From Soehngenia sp. (GTDB lineage Bacteria; Bacillota; Clostridia; Tissierellales; Tissierellaceae), in contig JAGXFX010000015.1 in assembly GCA_024637045.1 (NCBI GenBank), forward strand, positions 1 to 64,000: a stretch of 64,000 nt of DNA, read 5' to 3'. The position numbers were made by a program, and so were the translations under genes. Positions 1 to 7,822 of the stretch are shown here, one piece after another. Within the stretch, counting starts at the first letter, position 1. The number at the start of each line of letters is the position of its first letter. The notes under the pieces were generated by a model, which was given only the letters and a program-made list of their open reading frames with translations, ran no database searches and was not told where the DNA came from.

Positions 1-25
1 AGTATACACTATAGCGGGGAGTAAG

Positions 26-52
26 ATGGCTGCAATTGGCCATCTTTTTCCT
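26..52 (+). terminator. Rho-independent terminator of an upstream gene outside the window
   Basis: GATGGC and GCCATC arms separated by an 8-base loop are followed by a run of T. The gene it serves lies before base 1. Confidence 0.7.
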
Positions 53-69
53 TTTTTTTTGCAAAAAAG

Positions 70-117
70 TGAAAGAATCAGTATCCTCATTTAAGAGTGT
101 ACTGATTCTTTTTTTTA
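70..117. terminator. Bidirectional terminator
   Basis: The arms AAAGAATCAGTA and TACTGATTCTTT flank a loop of about 16 bases. A T run follows on the plus strand and a T-rich stretch on the minus strand. It most likely ends the minus-strand surface-protein gene at 150-2399. Confidence 0.7.
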
Positions 118-149
118 AGGCTATTTCCCGACAGCCCCTTTTTTAAGCT

Positions 150-2399
150 TTAGAATCTTTTCTTCTTAAGGTACAATCCAAGTGCCATGAACGCTGCTCC
201 AAATCCTGCAATTACTGTTGGGTCTGAAGCACCAGTTGCTGGAAGTGTGGCTTGTGGAGTTGCTTCTTCCACTACTTCAACTTCTGGTTCTGGCTCTGGT
301 TCAGGTTGTACTATTTCAATAACCGGAGGAGCCTGTGGTACTGGATCAGGTGTTACTGTTTCTGATTCAACAACAGTAACATCATCATCGTCGTTACGTC
401 TTGGAGGTCTATCCTCGTCTTCATCATCCACTGGTGGACGAAGTCTGTTTGTGAATTCTACTTCTTCTGAGGAACCTTCGACAATATCTGCTTCGATGTT
501 ATTGTCTGAGAAAAGTCTATAAGCACTGTTTATACTTACTTCTCTTACTCTGTATAGACCGTCTTCAAGATCATCAAAGGTAAGTGTTCCATTACCTAGG
601 ATTGAACCTTCATCAACAGTTATCCAATCCTCGTCCTCATCCAATTCTTGCAATTCAAAGAAGAATTCTGTGCTGCTGCTGATGCCGTTTCCAAATCTAT
701 TCTGAACTATTTTGATTACTTCGATTTCACCTAGTTCAGGAGGTGGAGGAGTATCATCCTCTCTAACATTTGTGAACATTACTTCTCCCATATCACCATC
801 GGTCTCAAGAGTAACTTCTTGAGGATTATCTGTATCCATATGAAGTTCATATCCCTCCGGAATATTTACTTCAGTTATCCTATACTCACCTAGAGGCAAA
901 CCAATTATGGTTTCAAATTCTCCACCTTCCAGTAGGACAGGACTTTCATCAATTTCTACCCAGCTGATTACTTCATCTTCTTCAACCATCATTTCTATCA
1001 TGAATTCAAACTCGGTATCATCGTCATCAATTACTTCGTCGTCCTCATCGACCAATGCTTTGGAGATTTCAATTTCGCCTTGAGGAATTCTGATATTTTC
1101 AAACAGAACTGAATCTTCAGGCTCATTTTCTGTAAGCTCTACTTCCAGTCCGTTTTCACTGTTAAGAATGTAGCCTGTTTTTGATTCTTCAGTAACTCTG
1201 TACTGCCCAAGTGGCAGATCCAAACCTAAAGAGCTACCTCCAGCTACAACAAATGGACTGTCTTCAAGTTCAACCCATTCTTCTGCATCTTCATCATACA
1301 TCTCAACCATAAATGAGAATTCAGTTGTGTCAACTATTTCAGATGCTTGACCAGGTGTTACTACTGATTTTGTAATTGTCAACATACCATCTGGTATTTT
1401 AACATTAGTAAATAAAACTGAATCTGTAGGATCATTTTCTGTAAGTTCAACTTCCAGTTCATTTTCACTGTCTAACCTATAGCCAAATTCTGACTCCTCG
1501 GTAACTCTATACTTACCAAGTGGCAAATTCAAATCTTCATAACTTCCACCAGCTACAGTAAATGGACTGTCTTCAAGTTCAACCCACTCTTCTGCATCCT
1601 CGTCATACATCTCAACGATAAATGAGAATTCGGTGGTGTCGGCTATTTCAGATGCTTGACCAGGTGTTTCTACTGATTTTATAATTCTTAGGGAGCCATC
1701 TTCTGGAGTATCCATTATATTTGTGAAGGATGCATATTCACTATCTTCATTATTGACAAGCTCAACTTCTAATCCATTGCTTCCTTCAAGTGTATAATCA
1801 CTATCAATATCGATTTCAGTGATTCTATATTCACCAAGCAGAAGTCCACTTAATGTCTCAGTATCGTTACCTGTTATGGTAACTGGACTGTCATCAATTT
1901 CCTCCCATACACCATCAACCTTCATCTCTATCATGAATTTGAATTCAGTGTCATTGTCATCAAGTACTACACCTTCTTCATCCTCAACAATTTTTTCTAT
2001 TGTTATATCGCCTAGATGCATTGTATAGAACTTGATATTAGATAGGCCAGGTGATCCAGGATTATTATCGTTTGGCAACTCTAAATCATTGTTGTCAAAG
2101 CTTCCTGAATAGACACCATTAAAGTAAATAACCTCAGTATCTGTTCCACCCTTGATTAACACGGCAAAAACCGGTTCATCGCTGGTAAAGCTAACTTCAA
2201 TCGCGCTTCCTGAAGTTATTGTTACTCCTCCGCTGGAACCTTCAGCATCCCATGAATTACCCTTCCACTCGAACTTTGCCAATTCTACATATGGATCTCC
2301 CAAATCTTCATTTGGATTTGCAAAAGATACGTGCATGCTCAGTATCATCGAAAAAGCCAATAGAAACGTTAGTAACTTGCTATATCTACCTTTCGTCAT
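150..2399 (-). CDS. LPXTG-anchored Cna-B/SpaA-type surface protein
   Basis: A 749-residue exported protein that sortase should attach to peptidoglycan. It has a signal peptide (about residues 1-27, ending near VSFA), a unique N-terminal domain to about 125, and five diverged repeats of roughly 100 residues. Each repeat runs from a strand like ITIEKIV to a closing FTN motif, typical of SpaA/Cna-B/DUF5979-like stalk domains. A Pro/Glu/Asp-rich wall-spanning segment follows, then LPATG near residue 719, a hydrophobic helix and a KKKRF tail. The start is ATG at 2399: an AAAGGAG lies 8 bases upstream, whereas the in-frame GTG at 2408 overlaps it. Two c-di-GMP riboswitches precede the gene. The role (adhesin or matrix stalk) is inferred; no ligand-binding motif is recognised. 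Confidence 0.88.
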   Translation of the reverse strand: MTKGRYSKLLTFLLAFSMILSMHVSFANPNEDLGDPYVELAKFEWKGNSWDAEGSSGGVTITSGSAIEVSFTSDEPVFAVLIKGGTDTEVIYFNGVYSGSFDNNDLELPNDNNPGSPGLSNIKFYTMHLGDITIEKIVEDEEGVVLDDNDTEFKFMIEMKVDGVWEEIDDSPVTITGNDTETLSGLLLGEYRITEIDIDSDYTLEGSNGLEVELVNNEDSEYASFTNIMDTPEDGSLRIIKSVETPGQASEIADTTEFSFIVEMYDEDAEEWVELEDSPFTVAGGSYEDLNLPLGKYRVTEESEFGYRLDSENELEVELTENDPTDSVLFTNVKIPDGMLTITKSVVTPGQASEIVDTTEFSFMVEMYDEDAEEWVELEDSPFVVAGGSSLGLDLPLGQYRVTEESKTGYILNSENGLEVELTENEPEDSVLFENIRIPQGEIEISKALVDEDDEVIDDDDTEFEFMIEMMVEEDEVISWVEIDESPVLLEGGEFETIIGLPLGEYRITEVNIPEGYELHMDTDNPQEVTLETDGDMGEVMFTNVREDDTPPPPELGEIEVIKIVQNRFGNGISSSTEFFFELQELDEDEDWITVDEGSILGNGTLTFDDLEDGLYRVREVSINSAYRLFSDNNIEADIVEGSSEEVEFTNRLRPPVDDEDEDRPPRRNDDDDVTVVESETVTPDPVPQAPPVIEIVQPEPEPEPEVEVVEEATPQATLPATGASDPTVIAGFGAAFMALGLYLKKKRF

Positions 2400-2484
2400 T
2401 CCTCTCACTCCTTTTCACTTTTTTATCTTCATATGTTATCAATCTAAACAATCACTCATAAAACCATACCACCAACCCCTTTAT

Positions 2485-2597
2485 CAAAAAAACAGAAAAC
2501 TGCCATGCTTTCACATAGCAGCTGAACTATCATAGCCAAACGGCTTTAGACTTCAAGCATTGCGTCCCTAGTTTTCACTAAGTTTGCCTTTGTATGT
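2485..2597 (-). promoter_or_regulatory. Class I c-di-GMP riboswitch with terminator (copy A, gene-proximal)
   Basis: The minus strand shows the GEMM-I core: GGCAAAC, a P2 hairpin capped by a GAAA loop, then GGGACGCAATGC, a TCTAAAGCC/GGCTATGAT helix and TTCAGCTGC. The aptamer end runs into a terminator hairpin (arms at 2500-2507 and 2514-2521) with a T-rich tail. ACATA at 2593-2597 is complementary to TATGT in the terminator 5' arm, so ligand-stabilised pairing would block termination. The core differs from consensus in one base (GCAATGC for GCAAAGC). Confidence 0.85.
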
Positions 2598-2602
2598 TTT
2601 GA

Positions 2603-2631
2603 TTAATCTATAGTTATAAATGCTAAGTCAA
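2603..2631 (-). promoter_or_regulatory. Possible promoter between riboswitch copies B and A
   Basis: On the minus strand TTGACT (2626-2631) is followed after 17 bases by GATTAA (2603-2608), just before copy A. It suggests that copy A can be transcribed without passing copy B. The -10 is a weak match. Confidence 0.4.
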
Positions 2632-2675
2632 TATTGAAAAATCAACATCTAATACACCATACAACCACCCCTTTC

Positions 2676-2787
2676 AAAAAAGCAGAAAGCTGCTATGTTT
2701 TCACATAGCAGCTGAACCATCATAGCCTTGCGACTGTAGACTTCAAGCTTTGCGCCCCAAGCTTTCACTGGGGTAGCCCTTTTATGT
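2676..2787 (-). promoter_or_regulatory. Class I c-di-GMP riboswitch with terminator (copy B, distal)
   Basis: Same architecture as copy A, 190 bases upstream of it. The core reads GGCTACC (variant of GGCAAAC), a GAAA-capped P2, GGGGCGCAAAGC and GGCTATGAT, then a perfect 9-bp terminator hairpin GCTGCTATG/CATAGCAGC and a T-rich tail. An extended -10 (TGGTATAAA) lies further upstream on the minus strand near 2815. The CAAAC-to-CTACC change could alter ligand affinity. Confidence 0.8.
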
Positions 2788-2872
2788 ATGTATTAATCCT
2801 TCTTATATTTATTTATACCACAGTTTTAAATAGCTAAACAGCAATAATAATAAAACATATATTTAAAAATAA

Positions 2873-2898
2873 TGGTAAAACGTTATCATCAAGGGTAT
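2873..2898 (+). promoter_or_regulatory. GGGTAT-type promoter candidate
   Basis: TGGTAA (2873-2878), 14 bases, then GGGTAT (2893-2898), 48 bases before the nucleotidase start. The same TGGTAA-14-GGGTAT arrangement occurs at 16875-16900. Resembles SigB-type -10 elements; the sigma factor is inferred. Confidence 0.4.
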
Positions 2899-2945
2899 AT
2901 AGTTATTGCGTATTAATAAATAGATAAATTAAAGGAGGAGAGACA

Positions 2946-4697
2946 ATGTTCAGAAACAAAAGAATCATCGGTATGGTAATGTCATTTGTACTGGTTCTTG
3001 CACTTATGATTATGCCAGCTACAGTTTCATTTGCAGAGGGGCATAATACCCTTACAATTGTACATGTTAACGATGTTCATGGAAGATCTGTGGAAGACGA
3101 CTACGAAGGAGCATTAGGTTATCCTAAGATGAAGACATTTGTGGATTCATTAAGGGAAGAAGATCCAAATCTGTTATTACTTCTTGCAGGGGATTCATTT
3201 CACGGTACAATTCCTGCAAACTTAACAGAAGGTGAATCAGTAGTAGAAGTAATGAACGCTATGGAATTTGATGCAATGGTTCCTGGAAATCATGATTTCA
3301 ATTTCGGATATGAAAGATTGCTTGAACTTAAAGCAATGGCTGAATTTGATATTCTTGGAGCAAACATAATCAAAGAAGACGGTAGTGGTTCAGATTTTGA
3401 TCCATACATGGTTTATGAGATGGAAAATGGACTGAGAGTAGGAGTATTTGGCATTTCAACTCCTGAGACAAAGACAAAGTCTCATCCAGCTAATACCGTA
3501 GGAATTGAATTTGCTGATATTATTGAAACAGGAAATGCTGCTGTAGAAGAGCTTGAGGAAATGGAAGTAGATTTAATAGTTGCGTTGGTACACCTTGGAG
3601 TTGATGGTTCATCAGTTGATACAGCTTACAAGTTAGCTGATAATGTTGATGGAATTGACCTTATAGTTGATGGTCATAGCCATAGCATTATGGGAGAAGG
3701 CGCAGGCGAGCTAAGAAACGGTGCTTTAATAGTTCAAGCAGGCAACTATCTAAGGAATGTGGGTGTCGTAAAGGTTGAAATTATGGATGGAGAGCCAGTA
3801 TTCGCTGCAGCACTTCATCAATACGAAGAACTTAAGGCACTTGAAGCTGATGAGTATATTGCTGGAATCGTAGCGGAATCAATAGCCCCAATTGAGGAAA
3901 TGCAACAAGAAGTTGTTGGTAACACTCTTGTTGAACTTGATGGAGTTAGAGAGAATGTTAGAGCTGGGGAGACTAACCTTGGTAACCTGATTACAGATGC
4001 AATGATAGAAGCATCAGGTGCAGATGTTGCCCTTACAAACGGTGGTGGAATTAGAGCTAGTATCGATGCGGGAGAAATAACTCTTGGAGAGGTATTGACT
4101 GCATTCCCATTTACAAATGTATTGACTAATATTGAAGTAACTGGAGCAGAACTGATGTTAGCACTTGAGCACGGTGTGAAGGATTACCCAGCACCAGCTG
4201 GACACTTCCCACATGTAAGTGGAATGAGTTATATATTTGATCCAAACCAAGAAGTAGGTTCCAGAATAATTGAGCTTAGAATTGATGGTGTACCAGTTGT
4301 AATGGAAGAAACATATATGATGGTAACAAATGACTTCCTAGCTGCAGGTGGAGACGGATATACTATGTTTGAAGGAAAAGAAATTCTTGCTTACTCTGGA
4401 TTGCTTTCAGAAGTACTTGAAGAGTATCTAAGAGAAAACCCTGACATAAGTCCAGCTGTTGAAGGCAGAATTGTTGCTCTTCCAATGGTAGAGGTACCTG
4501 CTGAACCTGAGCCGGCACCAGCACCTACACCAACACCAGAGCCAACTGAACATATGGCATATGTTGTTAAGTCTGGAGACTGGTTGTCCAAGATAGGTAG
4601 AACTTATGGGGTAGACTGGAGAGTACTTGCAGAGTATAACAACCTTGCAAATCCAGATTTGATATTCCCAGGACAAGTTATTAATATACCACAATAA
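2946..4697 (+). CDS. Secreted 5'-nucleotidase/metallophosphatase with C-terminal LysM domain
   Basis: A 583-residue UshA-type enzyme expected to remove phosphate from extracellular nucleotides. A signal peptide (about 1-30) precedes a calcineurin-like metallophosphatase domain with the metal-binding motifs HVNDVHG, GDSFHG and GNHDFNFG, and a distal DGHSH. The 5'-nucleotidase C-terminal domain contains NLITDAM and TNGGGIR. After a Pro/Glu/Ala linker a LysM repeat (about 537-582) should bind peptidoglycan, so the enzyme is probably wall-retained without sortase. Start ATG has GGAGGAG 6 bases upstream. It is monocistronic, ending at a strong terminator. Salvage of nucleosides fits the phosphorylase and hydrolase genes near 59-61 kb, but that link is inference. 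Confidence 0.9.
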   Translation: MFRNKRIIGMVMSFVLVLALMIMPATVSFAEGHNTLTIVHVNDVHGRSVEDDYEGALGYPKMKTFVDSLREEDPNLLLLLAGDSFHGTIPANLTEGESVVEVMNAMEFDAMVPGNHDFNFGYERLLELKAMAEFDILGANIIKEDGSGSDFDPYMVYEMENGLRVGVFGISTPETKTKSHPANTVGIEFADIIETGNAAVEELEEMEVDLIVALVHLGVDGSSVDTAYKLADNVDGIDLIVDGHSHSIMGEGAGELRNGALIVQAGNYLRNVGVVKVEIMDGEPVFAAALHQYEELKALEADEYIAGIVAESIAPIEEMQQEVVGNTLVELDGVRENVRAGETNLGNLITDAMIEASGADVALTNGGGIRASIDAGEITLGEVLTAFPFTNVLTNIEVTGAELMLALEHGVKDYPAPAGHFPHVSGMSYIFDPNQEVGSRIIELRIDGVPVVMEETYMMVTNDFLAAGGDGYTMFEGKEILAYSGLLSEVLEEYLRENPDISPAVEGRIVALPMVEVPAEPEPAPAPTPTPEPTEHMAYVVKSGDWLSKIGRTYGVDWRVLAEYNNLANPDLIFPGQVINIPQ

Positions 4698-4723
4698 CAG
4701 ATTACAAAAATAAATAGGATTAT

Positions 4724-4755
4724 TTGGAGGAGCTTAGCTCCTCCAAATTTTTTGT
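4724..4755 (+). terminator. Rho-independent terminator
   Basis: TTTGGAGGAGC and GCTCCTCCAAA form a strong hairpin with a 2-base loop core, followed by a T run. Confidence 0.88.
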
Positions 4756-4825
4756 CTTTTTTTAATTATAGATAGGTACATTTTCTTCCTTTCTGCAATA
4801 TAAGAAGTAGAAGGGAGGTGAGACA

Positions 4826-5050
4826 ATGGCGATAGAGGTTATGTCAGAAAAGAAAACGTTGAAGCTTGAGCTTGATGCTGGAATCGTTGACGGTAGACAA
4901 AGGATTTCTTCAAAATCCTACAGTAATGTTAAGCTGGATGCTACTGATGACAACATCCATGTATCCGGAGAGACACTAGCAGGGCTTCAGAATCTTCCAC
5001 TGATGAAGGTCAAGAAGGTTGAAGAATCAGTAATTACAAACGTGGCGTAA
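4826..5050 (+). CDS. DUF1659 family small protein
   Basis: A 74-residue protein matching the DUF1659 pattern: a basic strand (LKLELDAG), a central SYSNVKLDAT and a C-terminal segment ending PLMKVKKVEES. It has no signal peptide or membrane helix. GGGAGG lies 8 bases before the ATG. It is the first gene of a three-gene set with the DUF2922 and YvrJ proteins, a grouping common in Firmicutes. Function unknown. Confidence 0.75.
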   Translation: MAIEVMSEKKTLKLELDAGIVDGRQRISSKSYSNVKLDATDDNIHVSGETLAGLQNLPLMKVKKVEESVITNVA

Positions 5051-5081
5051 TAAGGGATGATTTTATGGAGGAGGTGAAAGG

Positions 5082-5300
5082 ATGGTAACGACAAAGCTTG
5101 AAATGGATTTTCTTGATGACCAGAACAAGAACTATAGAATCAGTATCAGTGAACCAAGAGCTGATCTTACGGATATGGAGGCGATCGCAGCAATGGATAC
5201 TCTGCTTGCAGCAGGGGTATTTCAATCTAGAAATGGTGACCTTGTAGGTAAGGTCGGTGCAAGAATAGTGACAACTACGGTTGACGAAATGGTAGTTTAG
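5082..5300 (+). CDS. DUF2922 family small protein
   Basis: A 72-residue cytosolic protein with DUF2922 features: an N-terminal LEMDFLDDQNKNYRISI, the PRADLT segment, and VGARIVTTTVDE at the end. Start ATG follows GGAGGAGGTG by 4-8 bases. It lies 31 bases after the DUF1659 gene and just before a small terminator and the YvrJ gene. Function unknown; co-occurrence with DUF1659 suggests a shared role. Confidence 0.78.
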   Translation: MVTTKLEMDFLDDQNKNYRISISEPRADLTDMEAIAAMDTLLAAGVFQSRNGDLVGKVGARIVTTTVDEMVV

Positions 5301-5304
5301 AAAT

Positions 5305-5323
5305 GGGGCCTTAGGCCCTTTTT
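5305..5323 (+). terminator. Short terminator or attenuating hairpin
   Basis: GGGCC TTA GGCCC followed by TTTTTC lies between the DUF2922 and YvrJ genes, so YvrJ may be made at a different level. Confidence 0.55.
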
Positions 5324-5356
5324 CTATTATATGGAGGGAAAAGGAGAGTGATAATT

Positions 5357-5494
5357 TTGGAGGACATTTATTCAAATGTTGCCAATCTGGGATTTCCAAT
5401 TGTTATCTCAGTCTACCTGCTTGTAAGGATAGAAGGGAAACTGGATGAGCTCACAAAGAGCATCACTGAATTGGCGCATGCCATATCAAAATAG
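5357..5494 (+). CDS. YvrJ family small membrane protein
   Basis: A 45-residue protein. A short hydrophobic helix (GFPIVISVYLLV) is followed by an amphipathic, charged stretch (RIEGKLDELTKSI), the pattern of the YvrJ family. The start is TTG at 5357, giving the family-typical MED beginning, with AAGGAG upstream at 5341-5346; an in-frame GTG at 5348 is possible. It is the third member of the DUF1659-DUF2922-YvrJ set and ends before a bidirectional terminator. Function unknown. Confidence 0.72.
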   Translation: MEDIYSNVANLGFPIVISVYLLVRIEGKLDELTKSITELAHAISK

Positions 5495-5500
5495 GCATTA

Positions 5501-5536
5501 AGAAAGGCAGAATCAATTGATTCTGCCTTTCTTTGC
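5501..5536. terminator. Bidirectional terminator between convergent genes
   Basis: AGAAAGGCAGAAT and its complement form a long hairpin around AATTGA. It serves the YvrJ gene and the minus-strand LPXTG gene. Confidence 0.85.
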
Positions 5537-5567
5537 ACTACTAAGAATTATAGAGTGTCTCTAGTCA

Positions 5568-7160
5568 CTAGAATTTTTTCTTGTTAAGATATAATCCAAG
5601 TGCCATTAACGCTGCTCCAAATCCTGCAAATACTGTTGGATCAGATGCTCCAGTTCTAGGAAGTGTTGCTGTTGCTTGTGGAGTTGTTTCTTCCACTACT
5701 TCTACTTCAAGCACTAATTCTGGCTCTGGCTCAGGTACTGGTAGTTGTTCTACTACAATAACTGGTGGTGCTTGAGGAGTAGGTTCAGTAACTATGGTTA
5801 ATACTTCGTCTTCAGGTTCAGTTACATTTATAACAGTTCTCTCACGTTCAGTATCATCGTCACTAGCCACTCCTGATATTCCTGCTACTACTTCATCGAT
5901 AGTTAGAAGAGTGTTAGTGAAAGTGACAGGTGAAATTTCCCCGTTTGTATCAAGGTCAACTATTAGACCATTAGTGAAATCAACCTCATAAGCATCACTA
6001 AGATTAACTTCAATTACTCTATACTGACCTAATGGAAGCATCTCAGAAGTTACAGAAGCTGCAACTGTTGCTTCAAGCGGTTCAATTAATAGATCATCCC
6101 AAGTACCTGCTACTTCGCCAGGTTCTTGAATCATAAAGAAGAATGTAGAATCATCTTGAATTACTGTTCCTTCTTCATCTATAACGATTTTTGTTATTTC
6201 AATCTGTGCTTCATCTTCATCTACTACTACATCAGGTAGAAGAGTGTTTACAAATCTTACACTTACATCTTCATCAATTACATCAACTCTCATGTCTGCA
6301 GGTGCTTCAAAAGCATTTGCTTGACGAGTGTTCAGATGCTCTCTTAATCTGTAGATTCCAGCTTCAATTCCGGTAAATACAGCTATTCCATCAGCATCAG
6401 TAATTACTGTTTGACCATCAAGTGTAAATTCATATCCTGCAAGAGTAGTCTCTATATCTCCTTCAATAATTTTATTAACTGTTACATCATAAGTCATTGG
6501 AGCTACACCCTTCAAGGTGTTTACAAAATCTACACTTACATCATCATCAACTACATCAACTCTCATGTCTGCAGGTGCTTCAAAAACATTTGCTTGACGA
6601 GTGTTCAGATGCTCTCTTAATCTGTAGATTCCAGCTTCAATTCCGGTAAATACAGCTATTCCATCAGCATCAGTAATTACTGTTTGACCATCAAGTGTAA
6701 ATTCATATCCAGCAAGAGGAATATCTCCTTCAATAATTTTATTAACTGTTACATCATACGTTGGTAACGGAATTATTCGTCCCATCAGAAATGAATAATG
6801 GGAAATTTGAGGTACATTTCCACCATTATTATCAGGTGCTCTAAAATCTTTTCCCCCAAGGTCTGAGTCGCTGTAGACTCTGTAACCGTCTCCACCTTTA
6901 ACATTAAGACCAGAGATAGTCATATTATTGGTTTCATAGTTTAAATACATTCCGTCAGATGATACAAAGAATTTGACCCAATATTCAGTAGGACCGTCTA
7001 CATGATCTCCATCTTCGTTGAAGTACCAAGTACTGTCTCCGTATCCTTCTGTCTTAAATTCATAGCTTTCATTTCCATCATAATCTGTAAAGCCTGCTGA
7101 AAACGTCGTTAATACCATAACCATAACAAGTAGTAGTATTTTATACCTGCCTTTAGTCAT
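5568..7160 (-). CDS. LPXTG-anchored SpaA/Cna-B surface protein controlled by four riboswitches
   Basis: A 530-residue sortase substrate. It has a signal peptide (about 1-25), a unique N-terminal region to about 135 and two almost identical SpaA/Cna-B prealbumin-like domains (about 136-305), each starting YDVTVNKIIEGDI and containing AGYEFTLDGQ and LREHLNTRQAN. One DUF5979-like repeat resembling those of the other LPXTG protein follows, then a Pro/Glu/Val-rich wall segment, LPRTG near residue 500, a membrane helix and NKKKF. The first residues (MTKGRY) and the sorting tail nearly copy those of the gene at 150-2399, so the two are paralogous at their ends. Start ATG 7160 has GAGGAG 8 bases upstream; the GTG at 7169 is too close to it. 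No enzymatic motif seen; adhesin or stalk role inferred. Confidence 0.88.
   Translation of the reverse strand: MTKGRYKILLLVMVMVLTTFSAGFTDYDGNESYEFKTEGYGDSTWYFNEDGDHVDGPTEYWVKFFVSSDGMYLNYETNNMTISGLNVKGGDGYRVYSDSDLGGKDFRAPDNNGGNVPQISHYSFLMGRIIPLPTYDVTVNKIIEGDIPLAGYEFTLDGQTVITDADGIAVFTGIEAGIYRLREHLNTRQANVFEAPADMRVDVVDDDVSVDFVNTLKGVAPMTYDVTVNKIIEGDIETTLAGYEFTLDGQTVITDADGIAVFTGIEAGIYRLREHLNTRQANAFEAPADMRVDVIDEDVSVRFVNTLLPDVVVDEDEAQIEITKIVIDEEGTVIQDDSTFFFMIQEPGEVAGTWDDLLIEPLEATVAASVTSEMLPLGQYRVIEVNLSDAYEVDFTNGLIVDLDTNGEISPVTFTNTLLTIDEVVAGISGVASDDDTERERTVINVTEPEDEVLTIVTEPTPQAPPVIVVEQLPVPEPEPELVLEVEVVEETTPQATATLPRTGASDPTVFAGFGAALMALGLYLNKKKF
6245..6758 (-). repeat. Direct repeat encoding twin SpaA domains
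   Basis: Two copies of about 250 bases (roughly 6245-6497 and 6504-6758) are nearly identical at the nucleotide level over more than 150 bases, pointing to a recent in-frame duplication. The first-encoded copy lacks about three codons in the GDI-LAGY segment. Confidence 0.85.
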
Positions 7161-7249
7161 TTCGCTCACTCCTCTTCAATTTTTTTTACTATCCTTAAAT
7201 AATGAGTTAGTCCTATGACACACTAAACATACCACCCCCTCATTTATCA

Positions 7250-7358
7250 AAATAAAAAGCTGCCATGCTTTCACATAGCAGCTGAACGATCGTAGCCATA
7301 AGGCTTTAGACTTCAAGCTTTGCGCCCCTGGCTTTCGCCAAGTTTGCCTTTTTTATGT
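7250..7358 (-). promoter_or_regulatory. Class I c-di-GMP riboswitch with terminator (array copy C, gene-proximal)
   Basis: Minus-strand core: GGCAAAC, P2 arms CTTGGC/GCCAGG with a GAAA loop, GGGGCGCAAAGC, TCTAAAGCC/GGCTACGAT and TTCAGCTGC. The terminator GCTGCTATG/CATGGCAGC plus T run overlaps the aptamer 3' end, and ACATA at 7354-7358 can pair with the terminator 5' arm. It is the best consensus match in the array. Confidence 0.9.
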
Positions 7359-7439
7359 AGTTGCATCCAATATAACAATTACAAAATGAGTAATAACAAT
7401 AAATCAACATCAAATCACACACACCACCACCTTTATATA

Positions 7440-7548
7440 AAAACAAAAGCTGCCATGCTTTCACATAGCAGCTGAACGATCGTAGCCATAAGGCTTTAGA
7501 CTTCCCGCATTGCGCCCTTAGTTTTCGCTAAGTTTGCCTTTTTTATGT
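7440..7548 (-). promoter_or_regulatory. Class I c-di-GMP riboswitch with terminator (array copy D)
   Basis: P2 is CTTAGC/ACTAAG, with base changes on both arms relative to copy C that mostly keep the pairing. The core has GCGCAATGC. Terminator and ACATA element are as in copy C. It lies exactly 190 bases upstream of copy C. Confidence 0.88.
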
Positions 7549-7629
7549 AGTTGCATTCCAATATAGCAATTACAAATATTAATAACTTCAACAAAACAAC
7601 ATCCAATTACACATACCACTACTCCTTAA

Positions 7630-7743
7630 TCAAAAAATAACAAAAGCTGCCATGCTTTCACACAGCAGCTGAACTATCATAGCCATAAGGCTTTAGACTT
7701 CTTGCATTGCGCCCCTGACTTTCGCCAGGTTAGCCTTTTATGT
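7630..7743 (-). promoter_or_regulatory. Class I c-di-GMP riboswitch with terminator (array copy E)
   Basis: The core starts GGCTAACC with P2 CCTGGC/GTCAGG and continues GGGGCGCAATGC. The terminator 5' arm reads GCTGTGTG, so pairing with ACATA and with the 3' arm now uses wobble pairs. Lies 195 bases upstream of copy D. Confidence 0.85.
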
Positions 7744-7822
7744 ATTTGCATTCAATATATTACAAGTATGGGTGATTACTGTACAACAGCGTCCAATCAC
7801 ACATATCATCAGCTCCTTTATT

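Noticed and set aside
187-522. Open frame on the plus strand opposite the LPXTG gene, rich in Ser/Gly/Thr
   Set aside because: It is the mirror of the low-complexity Pro/Glu wall-spanning region, has no ribosome binding site and no domain. The same holds for open frames opposite the SLH and ilv/leu genes.
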